Part shown: positions 35,309-44,949 of the stretch, one piece after another | Layout of the letters: each line of letters opens with the position of its first letter | How positions within the stretch are numbered: the stretch's first letter is position 1 | Assembly (NCBI RefSeq): GCF_000186865.1 | Contig: NW_008705561.1 | Location: 583,168 to 647,167 of the forward strand | Direction: 5' to 3' | From: Aureococcus anophagefferens | Lineage: Eukaryota; Sar; Pelagophyceae; Pelagomonadales; Pelagomonadaceae | Length of the DNA stretch: 64,000 nt | The notes under the pieces: model-generated | The model's database searches: none | Told to the model about the DNA's origin: nothing | What the model saw: the letters and a program-made list of their open reading frames with translations, nothing else | Made by a program: the position numbers and the translations under genes

Positions 35309-36097
35309 TCAGGGGAAGCGGGGCTGCGCGGGCGCGAAGTCCTCGTAGTGGCGGGGCGTGCGCTCCTCCGGGAGCGGGACGGCGACGAGGGGCGTCGTCA
35401 GGGGCGTGCAGGGCAGCAAAAGGGCGCGACGAGTGCGAGAGAAGAGAATCGAGAAACGCGCACTCGCTTCTCTCTCGCTCTCTTTTGGTCCGCTCTCGGC
35501 AATCACCCGCACTTCTCTCGCTCTCGCACCCTCGTCGGCGACGCTTCCTTCTCTCGCTCTTGCCAAGAGCCACCCTTTTGGACGACGCTAAAAATATCTA
35601 AAATCGATCATTTTCGGCCGAAAGTCGTCCAAATGTCTCAAATCGATCAAATCTGGTCATGGCGAGGTCGACTGACGCTCCAAAAAGGCCAGACTGACCC
35701 AAAGTAGCCTCCGCGCGTGGTCCACGAGCCGCACTCGTCTCTTCTCTCGCTCTCGGAGGCCTCGCTCTCGGCAATCACCCGCGCTTCTTTCGCTCTCGCA
35801 CTCGGGCGCCCCGGCCGCACTCGTCTCTCGGATTTTCGCCAATTTAGCACGAGAGAAGGGTGGCTCTCGCGCCCTTTTGCTGCCCTGGACGATCATCTCG
35901 CCCAGGTCGACGAGGCCGCCCGAGCGAACCTTCGTCCCGGGGTCGTAGTATTGGTACGGCGGAAGCTCCTCCGAGAAGTAGCCGACCTTGAGCGGGACGT
36001 CCCGACAGCAGGCGCGCATCTCGTTCACGTGGCCCTGGGAGGATACCTGGCGGGCGATGACGGCGGCGGCGACCGCGGCGAAGAATTTCGAGCCCAT
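35309..36097 (-). pseudogene. Broken copy of the ionotropic-receptor-like gene
   Basis: The start at 36097 encodes a signal and N-terminus (VNEMRACCRDVPLKVGYFSE, then SGGLVDLGEMI) closely matching the intact gene at 37896. The homology stops near 35890 and resumes only at the very C-terminus (PLPEERTPRHYEDFAP, 35370-35309), matching the same tail in the intact copy. The roughly 420 central residues, with all membrane helices and the pore, are gone. In their place lies a 479-bp TIR element. The two genes lie in tandem in the same orientation, so this is a duplicate that lost its core. Confidence 0.72.
35409..35887. mobile_element. 479-bp TIR element inside the receptor pseudogene
   Basis: The 21-bp inverted ends are CAGGGCAGCAAAAGGGCGCG plus A (35409-35429) and its inverse (35867-35887). 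The interior has a 39-bp direct repeat beginning CGCTCTCGGCAATCACCCGC at 35491 and 35763, and many CTCTCGCTCTCG runs. The ends match, with few changes, those of the intron in the radical-SAM gene (GGGCAGGAAAAGGGTG), so both belong to one family. Confidence 0.72.
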
Positions 36098-36324
36098 CGT
36101 AAATGGTGGCCCCTTCGGGGGCGTCGACGAGGCCGGGGAGCAGGGGACCGCCGAGCGAGCGGACGAGGACGTGGGCGTCGACGACGGGGGCGACGAAGGG
36201 CGCCGGGCAGACGGAGCACCGGAGCGGCTGTGGTTGATGTGGCGCTGGCGAGCGTGAGTCGAGTGCGCACTCAGCCGTGAGGCCTGCCGTGGCCCATACA
36301 ATCCAAACACTCGTGATCGCAGTA

Positions 36325-37896
36325 TTACGGGAAACGCGGCGTCGAGGGAGCAAATTCCTCGTAGTGGCGAGGAGTCCGCTCTTCGGGTATGGGCAAGAAC
36401 GCGGCGCCGACGGGCGCGGCGCCGCGCGAGCGCGTCCGGACCTCGTCGAGGAAGTCCTCGAGGCTCCCGCGGAAGCGCTCGACGGGCTCCGGCGGGCCGA
36501 AGGTCACGGACGGCTTGCTCGACCCGCCGAGATAGGAGAGCGCCTCCCTGGACGCGCGCCGCGCGGCCCGCCGGACCTGGAAGCAGTCCGGGAAGAAGCC
36601 CCAGCGTTCGAGGAGCGCGGCGACGAACGCCGCCGCGACGAACGACGTGAAGATCAAGAAGACTCCCGCCATGGACTTGAGCGTGATGCGCAGCGCGCCG
36701 ACGCCAAAGGCCGACACCAGGGTCGGGTCGCCCGAGTTCTCGCAGTTGCCGTCCGCGCGGAACGAGTCGGTGTGCGTCTGGACGTAGCGGCGGTCGAGCT
36801 TCGCCGCGGCGATGGCGCGCGAGATGTTCCGCTGGAGCGCGAACGCGCCCGGGGCCACGATGCCGGGGAGGTAGGCGCCGGGCAGGGGGAGCGAGAGCAC
36901 GAAGCGCGCCTTGCAGCGCTCGAGGAGCCGCTCCGTCGCGGTCGCGAAGTCGACCATGACGCTGTCGACGCGGCCCTTGTCGAGGCTCGCCATGCAGAAG
37001 TCAACGCGCTCCCGCCAGTTGTAGCTCGGCGGCGCCGCGACGACGCTCTCGACGATGTTCCCCGGCCAGCCCGCGGTCACCTCCTCGTAGATGAAGCACG
37101 CGGACGCGCGGCGGAGCTCGGCGTAGGTCGTCGGCCCCGCGAGCTCGTAGGTCCGCGTCGTGAGCCGCGCCGTCAGCGACGCCGTGTACGTCGACGTGAC
37201 GACGAGCGCGAAGAAAAGGAGGCCGATGCGGAAGAGGCGCGCCGCCGCGCTCCGCCACTCGTACTCGTCGCCATCGAGCAGCACGGACGTCGCGTGGTAG
37301 AGCCAGGCCATGAAACCGCCGGGCCCCGCGTTGACGTGGACCTCGCGCGGGTCGAGCTCGTCGAGGACCTTGAGGAAGATCGCGCCGACGACGAGCGCGC
37401 CGAGGATCGGGAGCCAGAGCTGGAAGCTGAAGGGCTCGAAGATGCTGAAGACGCGTCGAGGCGCCTCGCGCTTGCGGATGACCGCGCGCGTCTCGAGGTC
37501 GATCAGGGGCACCGTCGTCAGGAACGCCGACTCCGGCGCGCCGGGGACGGCCTCGGGGCCGTAGCCGAAGGACGGCGCGGAGAAGGTCACGTCGACCTCG
37601 CCCGAGGCGATCATCGCGAAATAGCTCGGCACGCTGTCCGCGCCGATCGTGTCGCCCGTCCGCCCCATGTCGACCCATTCGACGGCATAGCCCATGGTCT
37701 CCAGGATGAGCTCGCTCAAGTCCACGAGGCCGCCGGATCGTTGGCCCGTCTCGGCGTCGTAGGCCTGGAACGGGGTGATGTTCTCGCTGAAGTAGCCGAC
37801 CTTGAGCGGAATGTGCCGGCAGCAATCCTTCATCTCGTTGACCCGGCCCTGGCCGGACACGCCGACGAGCAGCGCGACGAATATCTGTGATGCCAT
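36325..37896 (-). CDS. Ionotropic glutamate-receptor-like ligand-gated channel
   Basis: This is a 523-residue protein. A signal peptide (ASQIFVALLVGVSGQ) is followed by ligand-binding lobe S1 with VGYFSENITPFQAY and SGGLVDLSELI. A first helix (FQLWLPILGALVVGAIFL) comes next, then a re-entrant pore segment (GFMAWLYHATSVLLDGDEYE) and a third helix with STYTASLTARLTT, which matches the SYTANLAA-type gate motif. Lobe S2 follows, then a last helix (AGVFLIFTSFVAAAFVAALL) and a cytosolic tail. This order is the iGluR/plant GLR fold without an N-terminal ATD. The tail motif PIPEERTPRHYEEFAP is kept in the broken copy, suggesting it matters. Ligand and ion are unknown. Confidence 0.8.
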   Translation of the reverse strand: MASQIFVALLVGVSGQGRVNEMKDCCRHIPLKVGYFSENITPFQAYDAETGQRSGGLVDLSELILETMGYAVEWVDMGRTGDTIGADSVPSYFAMIASGEVDVTFSAPSFGYGPEAVPGAPESAFLTTVPLIDLETRAVIRKREAPRRVFSIFEPFSFQLWLPILGALVVGAIFLKVLDELDPREVHVNAGPGGFMAWLYHATSVLLDGDEYEWRSAAARLFRIGLLFFALVVTSTYTASLTARLTTRTYELAGPTTYAELRRASACFIYEEVTAGWPGNIVESVVAAPPSYNWRERVDFCMASLDKGRVDSVMVDFATATERLLERCKARFVLSLPLPGAYLPGIVAPGAFALQRNISRAIAAAKLDRRYVQTHTDSFRADGNCENSGDPTLVSAFGVGALRITLKSMAGVFLIFTSFVAAAFVAALLERWGFFPDCFQVRRAARRASREALSYLGGSSKPSVTFGPPEPVERFRGSLEDFLDEVRTRSRGAAPVGAAFLPIPEERTPRHYEEFAPSTPRFP

Positions 37897-38021
37897 CGGT
37901 AGCCCCGAGGGGAACGACGCTAGGGCAAGCACGGGAGCAAAGCGTGCCAAAGAATTCTGGCAAAAATCAAAGGTCGCCGAATTACACACATCCGCAGGCA
38001 AAAACAAAAAACACACCCGTC

Positions 38022-39260
38022 TTAGTAGAACCCCGCGTCGGTCTTCGGCGGCTTCGTGCCCGGTTTGGGCCCCGGGTACTCCCACTCGAACTTGGGCACG
38101 CCCGCGGGCTGCTTCGGGTTCGGGTCGTTGCCCTTCGCGTAGGCGCGCGGCGCCGGGGCCCCCGCGTCCGGGGCCCATTTCGGCCGGTTCGCCTCGTCGA
38201 CGGGCGGCGCGTCCGTCGGCAGACGCGCGGGCCTCCTGGACTCGGCGTCGGCGAGCTTCCGCGCGCGCAGGACCGCGGCGCCGTAGGCCTTCGCCGCGGC
38301 GGCGTCGCCGGCGGCCGTTGCGGCCTTGCGCGCGGTGCGCCAGCTCTCGACGGCCTCGCCGGTCTCGCCCAGCGCCTCGAGGGCCGCGGCCTTGCGCGCG
38401 TGGGCCTTGGCGTAGGCGGGCCGCCGCTGCACCGCGCACCGCGCGTTTTCCAGCGCGCCGCCCGCGTCGCCGGCCTTGAGCGCGCAGAGCGACGCGTTCG
38501 CGAGGAGCACGGCCTCCTCGTCCCAGAGCCAGCGCACCTGGGGCGCGTGCCGGCCGCCGCCGTCGCAGAAGCCCCGCGAGAGCTGCGCGCCCAGGAGCTC
38601 GCGCGCGCCCTCGTAGGCCGACCGCGCGCCCGGGTAGTCGCCCGCGCGCCACCGCTCCGCGCCGAGCCGCTTGCGCACCTCCCACTCGCGGCTCCGCCGC
38701 GCGTAGGGCAGGTCCCGGCCGCCGAGGCAGGCGCAGGTCACGCCGACCGCGTTCGCGCGGAGCGCGCGCGCCGCGTCGGCGCACGTCGCCGTCCCGGGAA
38801 CGAGCAGCGACTCGCGGAAACCGCGCGCCTCGAAGCAGCGCCGCAGCAGGGTCGGCCCGCCGGCGGCCTCGACGGCGGCGCCGATGAGGCGCGACGCGTT
38901 GTACGCGACCGCCGCGGCCCCCGCGTCGCCCGCGGCCGCGGCGTCGATCGCCGCGGACTGCTGCAAAGCCTGGCACTGCGGGTGCACGACGCCGGGCGCG
39001 TCGTCGAAGGCCCGCGCGATGTCGTAGGCGCTCGGCGCCGCCCAGAGCGCCTTGGCCGCGAAGGCCACCGCGAGGCGCGCCCGCTCCGCGACGCCGGGCT
39101 CCGTCGGGAACGGCGCGCCGTGGCAGCAGGTCGACTCGTAGGTCGGCAGCGCCGACGCGTTGGCCATCGTCGCCTCCTCCTCGTCGGAGTCGTCGTCGAG
39201 GCTCACGGCGACCATCGTGTGCTCCGCGAGCACCGCGGGCGAGAGATCGTCGTCTGCCAT
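38022..39260 (-). CDS. TPR-repeat protein, unknown role
   Basis: This is a 412-residue protein that starts MADDDLSPAVLAEHTM. The middle has a helical region with cysteines (ESTCCHGAPFPTEPG, CADAARALRANAVGVTCAC). Residues about 225-350 contain three TPR-like repeats of the co-chaperone type (RWRAGDYPGARSAYEGARELL, NASLCALKAGDAGGALENA, AYAKAHARKAAALEALGE). The tail is proline-rich (KFEWEYPGPKPGTKPPKT). TPRs bind partner peptides, but no catalytic domain is visible. The in-frame region upstream of 39260 lacks a better start. Confidence 0.7.
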   Translation of the reverse strand: MADDDLSPAVLAEHTMVAVSLDDDSDEEEATMANASALPTYESTCCHGAPFPTEPGVAERARLAVAFAAKALWAAPSAYDIARAFDDAPGVVHPQCQALQQSAAIDAAAAGDAGAAAVAYNASRLIGAAVEAAGGPTLLRRCFEARGFRESLLVPGTATCADAARALRANAVGVTCACLGGRDLPYARRSREWEVRKRLGAERWRAGDYPGARSAYEGARELLGAQLSRGFCDGGGRHAPQVRWLWDEEAVLLANASLCALKAGDAGGALENARCAVQRRPAYAKAHARKAAALEALGETGEAVESWRTARKAATAAGDAAAAKAYGAAVLRARKLADAESRRPARLPTDAPPVDEANRPKWAPDAGAPAPRAYAKGNDPNPKQPAGVPKFEWEYPGPKPGTKPPKTDAGFY

Positions 39261-39330
39261 TGCTGCTGATGCGAGATCATCTCCCTGCTCTAGATTGCTC
39301 TCCCCAGCTCGCTCTAAATTAATGCTTAGT

Positions 39331-39570
39331 AGGGTTTTGTAAAACACGACTTTATTTCAGGATCGACGAGCTAGCGGCACCGCTCCGCCGAGCGCAGGGG
39401 TCGATCCGGGGACGTAAGGTCGTTCTGGGCCGCGCCCGCGCGTCGCGACCATGCTCGGAGTCTTTGCGCAGCTCGCGCACCGCTCGGCGGGGTCTGGCGG
39501 CGCGCGCCGATTGACACCACGTCGCGTAGCTCGTCGATCCTGAAAATAAAGTCGTGTTTTAGAAAACCCT
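39331..39570. mobile_element. 240-bp MITE-like element with ~44-bp inverted repeats
   Basis: The left end AGGGTTTTGTAAAACACGAC, continuing to GGATCGACGAGCTA (39331-39373), is inverted at 39527-39570 with about two differences, one of them a one-base gap. There is no coding frame. It sits between the TPR and methyltransferase genes, about 70 bp upstream of the TPR start. Confidence 0.75.
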
Positions 39571-39598
39571 TGCAAGCATGAAAATGCAATTGCATGTT

Positions 39599-39753
39599 GC
39601 AGTTCAAGCTGTGAAGGTGCTCCCAGATGGTGCTCCCGATCGGCGAGAACTAAGGATGAGCCGTCGAGGCCCCCTCCTCGCGATTCAAGGCGCAGTTCAA
39701 GCTGCAAAGGTGCTCCCGATCGGTGAGAACTAAGGGTGAGCCGTCGAGGCCCC
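39599..39753. repeat. Imperfect ~65-75-bp direct repeat
   Basis: Units beginning GCAGTTCAAGCTG at about 39599 and 39691 share GGTGCTCCCGATCGGYGAGA and GAGCCGTCGAGGCCCCC. The first unit carries an extra internal copy of GGTGCTCCC. It lies just downstream of the methyltransferase stop. Confidence 0.65.
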
Positions 39754-39781
39754 CGTCACGGGGGCCGAGGCTTGCGCGCGG

Positions 39782-42294
39782 CTAGAAGTCGAAGGCCGCC
39801 TTGGCGCGGCCGCGGACGACGGCGATGGCCCGACGGCGCTCCGCGTCGACGTCGTCGCCGTGGCGCGCGGCGTAGACGTCGAGCAGGCTCTCGTAGAAGA
39901 GTTCGAGGAGCGGCACGTGCACCGAGTTGCCGAGGATGCGCCAGGCGTCGCGGTCGTCGAGGCCGAGGCCGTCGAACCAGTCCGCCGGAAAGCCCATGGC
40001 CAGGAGCGCCTCCTCGAGGCCGACGGCGTGCGTCGTGTCGTCGGCGACGCGGCGCTTCGCGGCGTCGCGCGGCGGAAAGCCCGCGCGGAAGCAGGGCAGC
40101 CGCGGGACGAGCGCCTCGAAGACGCCCGGCCCGTGGAGGTCGTCGAGGAGCGCCTGGTACGTCGCGTAGCCGCGCTCCGCGCGGTCCGCGGGCGGGAAGC
40201 TCGAGTGGAGCGACCGCGGCCGGTTGTGGCAGTGGCCGGGCCGCGTGTGCGCGCGCACGAGGGGCAGGCCCGCGCAGAGAAAGGTGTCCTTGTCCTATGG
40301 AACACGACGATTGCCAAAAAAAACGCGCTCGAGCTCCGGCGCCGCGCGCGCGCCTGCGTCTCGCCCTCCTTGATGACGTTCTCGCAGAGGATCTGCAGCT
40401 TCGGGTTCTCGCGGAGCGCTTGCCTACGAGGACGGTCGAATCGCTCCGCGTTTCCGGGCGCGCGTCGCGCCGCCGCGCGCCAGAGGAAGGCCGAGTTCGC
40501 AAAGTGGGGCGTCGCGTTCGCGCCGCTGTAGCCCTCGCGGCGCGCGTTCGCGCGCGAGAGGTCCTGGCAGGGCCCCGTCGACGAGAGGACGTCGACGTCC
40601 GCGGGCACGTCCGCGGCCGTGAGGCGGCAGACGTTGCCCTCGACGGGCACCGCGGCGCCCGGCGCCTCCTCGCGCCGCGCGCGCGCGGCCGACGGCATCG
40701 GCGACTCGTACTCGATGCCCTTGGCTCTGCAGAATTTTTCGAGGGGCGCGCGCGCGAGGCGATCGATCTCCCAGTTGATGACCCGGGCGATCTTCAGGCC
40801 GACGCTGTACATGGCGTAGACGCACGCGCCCATGCCGCCGCAGAGCAGGCACACGACGAGGCCGCGCGCGGGATCGCTCCACGTGATCTTCCCGTAGAGC
40901 TCCGCCATCCGCTCCTCGACGAGCGGCTTCGTCGCTTCGGGCGCCTGTTTCTGGCACCCCGCGAGCCGCTCGAGCTGCGTCCGGAAGGCTTCGCGGCCGG
41001 CGGCCTCGCGCTTGAGTTTCTCAAAGTCCTTGAGCAGGTCCCGCGACATCATGGACCCCGTCCGCGACTCCATCCACTGCGACCGGTACGTCGCGTTGAG
41101 GTCCGAAGGGCCGTAGGACACGACCGTTTTCTGCCGTTTCCGGTCCCCGCCCTCCGGCGCCGCGCGTCGCGCCTTCTCCTCCGGCGGCGGCGGCGCCTCG
41201 TCGTCCGCGGGCGGCGCCCCGTCCGTCGGCGAGAGCTCGCAGTCGCGGACTTCCTTGCGCATGCACTCGTCGACGTCCCGCGACCCGGCGGCGTTGGCGT
41301 CCAGCACGACGTCGTAGAGGTTCCGCGTCGCCGTCTGCCGCCAGACCAGGGCCGCGTCGTAGGCGCCCGTCCGCTTGTCGTGGAGGAAGACGCGGTCGCC
41401 GCGTCGGTAGCCCTCCGGGCGGTCCAGCACGACGACGCGGCCCGTCGCGAGGCGCTTCCACGACACGGCGCGGCCCCACGGACCCGAGGGCCGGAGCCGC
41501 GCCGCTGGCAGCTTGAAGGTTCCGAGACTGTCGATCTCGTCACCGCGCGTCCGCGATCGAACCTCGACGTAGCCGCCCCCCTTCTTCACGCCGGGGAGCC
41601 AGACCTCCTCGTCCGAGTAGAGTTCCGACGGTGGCGTGCAGCGCACCTCGATCTGATCCTCGAAGCCGACGCGGTGCCACCGCGGCCGCAGGTGCTCGCT
41701 GAGCCACTCGGCGGCGCCCACGGCGCGGTCGTGGGCGGCCGCTTCCAGGTTCTGGCGCGTGAGACTCCGGAGCTTCCGCGCGATGAGGCCCAGCGGATCG
41801 TCGGACGCGTCGATCGACGCCGTCGTCAGGCCGAGGACGGACGCGCAGTCCGGCGCCGCGACGATTCGCTCGCTCGTCGCCGACGCGCGCTCGTTCGACG
41901 CGGGCGCGGACGCTTCCTCCTCCTCCTCCGTCTCCTCGGGCGCGCTCTCCTCGGCCGCCGCCGCTTCCGCCGCCTCCTCGGGCGCGCTCTCCTCGACCGC
42001 CGCCGCTTCCGCCGCCTCCTCGACCGCCGCCGCTTCCGCCGCCTCCTCGACCGCCGCCGCTTCCGCCGCCTCCTCGGGCGCGCTCTCCTCGACCGCCGCG
42101 TCGACCTCCTCGAGGTTCCGCAGCCCGACGAGCTGCTCCGTGCCCCCCTCGCGGCGCACGATCCAGGCCTCGCGCACGTTGTGCGGAGCCACGCGGACCA
42201 CCTGCCAGACATCGTTCGACGGAAAGTCGCGCCGCCGGACGAGCATGCCCTCCCAAGCGGTGGGGAGCCCCGAGGACCGCCTCCGGCGCTCCAT
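39782..42294 (-). CDS. DNMT3-like C5 cytosine DNA methyltransferase, two exons
   Basis: The exons are 42294-40354 and 40294-39782, giving 817 residues. The C-terminal half is a C5-MTase: motif I region LVVCLLCGGMGACVYAMYSVG, motif IV TGPCQDLSRANARREGYSG with the catalytic Cys near residue 573, motif VI ILCENVIKEGE, and motif X AWRILGNSVHVPLLELFY. The PCxDLS form is typical for DNMT3/DRM-type de novo enzymes rather than DNMT1. The N-terminus has a Tudor/PWWP-like strand region (GMLVRRRDFPSNDVWQVVRV), then a long Glu/Ala repeat (EEAAEAAAV units, DNA 41930-42090). The 59-base intron needs a GC donor (CAG|GCGCGC) to keep the ENV motif and phase. It sets 5-methylcytosine, probably in the nucleus. 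Confidence 0.78.
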
Positions 42295-42389
42295 CGAGAA
42301 CTCTCGCGTCGAGGGCGCGAACTCAGAGGTCCGTTACCCTAGATATTGCAGCTAAGCTGAAGTGAGTGCAGCTAGCTCCGGAACAGACA

Positions 42390-42770
42390 ATGGGCTGCCG
42401 ATCCGTAATGGTGCGGTGCGTGCTCGTCGTCGCCGTTGCCGTTGCGAGCGCCGGCAGCGCCTCCGGAGGCCCCGTGGCGCTGCGGCCGCAGGGCGATCGC
42501 GTCAGGACGCTCGTCACCGAAAAGATCGTCCCCCACGTCGCCATCGGCTGGAAGGTGCTCATGCTCAAGGGCCCGGTCGAGAATTTCCTGCGGCGCTTCA
42601 TCGGCGGCGCGAAGCAGCGGGCCTTCGTGTGGGGCCAGTACACGGCGGCGCGGGACGAACTCATCGACGCGAGCCAGCTCAGCGGCGCCGCACTCGCGCG
42701 CGTGCTCGACGACCTCCGCATCGAGTACACGCACCGGTACCCCGCGTGGCGCGAGCTCTTTCTACTCTAA
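42390..42770 (+). CDS. Small secreted or lumenal protein, unknown
   Basis: This is a 126-residue frame that starts at the first ATG (MGCRSVMVRC) and has a clear signal peptide (VLVVAVAVASAGSASG). The mature part is basic and helical (KIVPHVAIGWKVLMLKGPVE, LRRFIGGAKQRAFVWGQY) and has no cysteines. I do not recognise the family. It is divergent from the methyltransferase, with 95 bp between starts, and convergent with the GT61 gene, with 17 bp between stops. Confidence 0.6.
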   Translation: MGCRSVMVRCVLVVAVAVASAGSASGGPVALRPQGDRVRTLVTEKIVPHVAIGWKVLMLKGPVENFLRRFIGGAKQRAFVWGQYTAARDELIDASQLSGAALARVLDDLRIEYTHRYPAWRELFLL

Positions 42771-42787
42771 TCGCCGAGGAAGCGCCG

Positions 42788-44011
42788 CTATTTAGGGTCG
42801 TCTAGGAACCGCGCCACGAAGGCCACGAGCGTGTCGACGTCGACGCGGTAGGCGTGGTTCCGATAGTCGCCGTTCGTGAGTTCGGGGTCCGCGTCGTCGA
42901 CGGCGTGGGCCGCGCCGCGGTCCGTGTAGCGCACGAAGCCCCGGTGCTCGCGCATCATGAGGCTTCCCGCCAACAAGCTGATGAAGTTTTCCTCGTTGCG
43001 CGAGCACATCGTCGGCGGGCAGACGTTGATCCACCGCGTCGACGCCGGGCTGAAGACGAGGTTCGCGACGGCCGCGCCGAAGGGCGTGACGATGGTGGAG
43101 TAGTTCGCCAGCCCCCGGACGCGGTCCTCCATGGTCCCGAACGCGCTGAACTCGAGCACGTCGGCGCCCAGCGCCTCGAGGGCCTTGACGAAGTCGGGCT
43201 CGTTGAGCATCGCGCGGCCTTTCCCGACGGCCGCGTCGCGCCGCGTGAAGTAGGCGAGGCGCTTCGTCGGCGGGCCGCGCACGAAGCGCCTCTGGAGATC
43301 GCCGTGGATCTCTCGCAATGCCTTCAAGCCCAGCGCGGACCAGTCGCCGAAGTTTTCGGCGGCGTACGGCGGCACCCACACGTGGCCGTACGCGGGCTGG
43401 TTCTCCATGTCGCCGATGATCTTCGGCGTCAGGCCCGTGGCGAGCCGCACGCTCTCGACGTGGAAGGCCTGGCGCATGTGGGGCCCGAGCACGAGCTCCG
43501 GCGGCGGCGCGTCCGGCCGCGCCCGCCTCAGGAGCTCGGCCGCGATCCACGCGCGCGGCAGCAGCTCGAACATGAAGTGCTGGAAGTTGCCGCCCCAGGG
43601 GTTCGCGAGGAAGACGGCCTCGCGGTCATTGACGCCCTCGCGCGCGAACTCGCAGAAGCGGTCCTGGGGCGACGCGCGATGGCTCCGGCCGCTGCAGCTC
43701 GGGATGTCGAAGCCCTCGAGGAGCGCGAGGCCGCCGTCGGGCCGGATCTTCGCGCGCGCGAAGCGGTAGAACTCCGTCGTCCAGCCGTACCAGCCGTCGC
43801 CGAGGTCGCAGCTCAGGTAGGCGTCGTCCCGCTTCTTGCAGCGCCGCAGCGCGTCGACGGCGCGGTCGAAGACCTCGTCGCCGAGCTCGTTGAGGCAGCG
43901 CGGCTCGTCCTTGCAGCGCCGGTCGGGCGGCGCCGCCAGAGCGCGCGACGTGGCGTTTCGAGCGCGAGCGCGCGCGCAACAGAGCAGCCAGGCGGCAGCT
44001 AAAAGCATCAT
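42788..44011 (-). CDS. GT61-family glycosyltransferase (DUF563-type)
   Basis: This is a 407-residue type II or secreted protein. An N-terminal hydrophobic segment (MMLLAAAWLLCCARARA) targets the secretory pathway. GT61 signatures are GGNFQHFMFELLPRAWIA (the H-x3-E-LLPR motif) and VTPFGAAVANLVFSPAST (the GA-aNl-F motif near the C-terminus). Between them are PKIIGDMENQPAYGHVWVPP and LAYFTRRDAAVGKGRAMLNE, typical of the family. GT61 enzymes add xylose, arabinose or O-GlcNAc to glycans in the ER/Golgi; the acceptor here is unknown. Cysteines CKDEPRCLNE and CPPTMCS may form disulfides. Confidence 0.82.
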   Translation of the reverse strand: MMLLAAAWLLCCARARARNATSRALAAPPDRRCKDEPRCLNELGDEVFDRAVDALRRCKKRDDAYLSCDLGDGWYGWTTEFYRFARAKIRPDGGLALLEGFDIPSCSGRSHRASPQDRFCEFAREGVNDREAVFLANPWGGNFQHFMFELLPRAWIAAELLRRARPDAPPPELVLGPHMRQAFHVESVRLATGLTPKIIGDMENQPAYGHVWVPPYAAENFGDWSALGLKALREIHGDLQRRFVRGPPTKRLAYFTRRDAAVGKGRAMLNEPDFVKALEALGADVLEFSAFGTMEDRVRGLANYSTIVTPFGAAVANLVFSPASTRWINVCPPTMCSRNEENFISLLAGSLMMREHRGFVRYTDRGAAHAVDDADPELTNGDYRNHAYRVDVDTLVAFVARFLDDPK

Positions 44012-44041
44012 CGCGTTCCCATCGTTGTGCTCGCAAACAAA

Positions 44042-44876
44042 CCCGCCGGGCTAAAAACTATCAAAAGCAACACCTCGGGAGCTGCATCGTTGCGATTATT
44101 GAAGCAATTACACGCGATGGACGCGCTCCGAGCGTGGCCGAGTCCGCAGTGGTGAAGGTGTCTCTCTGCAGTAGGTGATTGCGTGGGACGGGTTCNNNNN
44201 NNNNNNNNNNNNNNNNNNNNNNNNNNNNNNNNNNNNNNNNNNNNNGATCAGCACATTTCCTACTGCAGCGGCCGACGCCGTGAAGTCGGCGTTCCGGGCC
44301 TCCATGGGGACGACGAAACGGCCGAGATCGGCACCGCGGGGTGGCCCTCCACCGCTGGAGATGTACTCGATCCCACCGGACACATACTGGGGACGGGGCT
44401 CGGGCGGTGGTGTCGGCCCAGACCGCGTTTCTGGACGTGGGGGCCGCTCGGGCTGCCGCGCCACGTTTCTATGCGCGAGTTGGCGGTCGATGTTTTCGAC
44501 GTCGATGGCCGAGCGGATCAAATGGGACGCCCGCGGTACATAGACGAACGATTCCCGATGCTCCGTGCGCTCGAACACGGTCGAAAAGGGTGCGGGGGAC
44601 GCCGAAAACCCTCTTCCGACCCCTTGGGACGCCCCGCGCGCGATGCGACGCAATCCTCGGGAGTGACATCCCGCGGGGAATGTGTCCGCGACAGGGTTCC
44701 GGTCCTCGCAGCCGCGGGGATCGTTGCGCAACTCTGCGCCTGCGTCGAGCTACGGGCTGGAGAAGACGAGAACTTCGTCCATCGACGCTGCAAAAGGGCT
44801 GCTCGCAGCCTGATTGTTTGAGTTGCTTTTTCGAGGAATCGGTCGAGTTGCTTTTTTTAGTTTTTAGCCCGGCGGG
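44042..44876. mobile_element. 835-bp TIR element containing an assembly gap and a tRNA-like stretch
   Basis: The left end CCCGCCGGGCTAAAAACTAT, then CAAAAGCAAC (44042-44071), is inverted at 44847-44876 with 27 of 30 bases matching. AAA flanks both sides, a possible 3-bp target duplication. Inside, 44135-44195 has TGGCCGAG and later GGGTTC right at the 50-N gap (44196-44245), the order of tRNA A and B boxes, but no cloverleaf could be completed. The reading frames inside do not resemble known proteins. Confidence 0.6.
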
Positions 44877-44949
44877 AAAGTTGTTTAAGCGTTTAGGTTG
44901 AAGCTCCCTAAAAACAACACCATTTCCTCCAATCTCCCTACCAAGGCAC

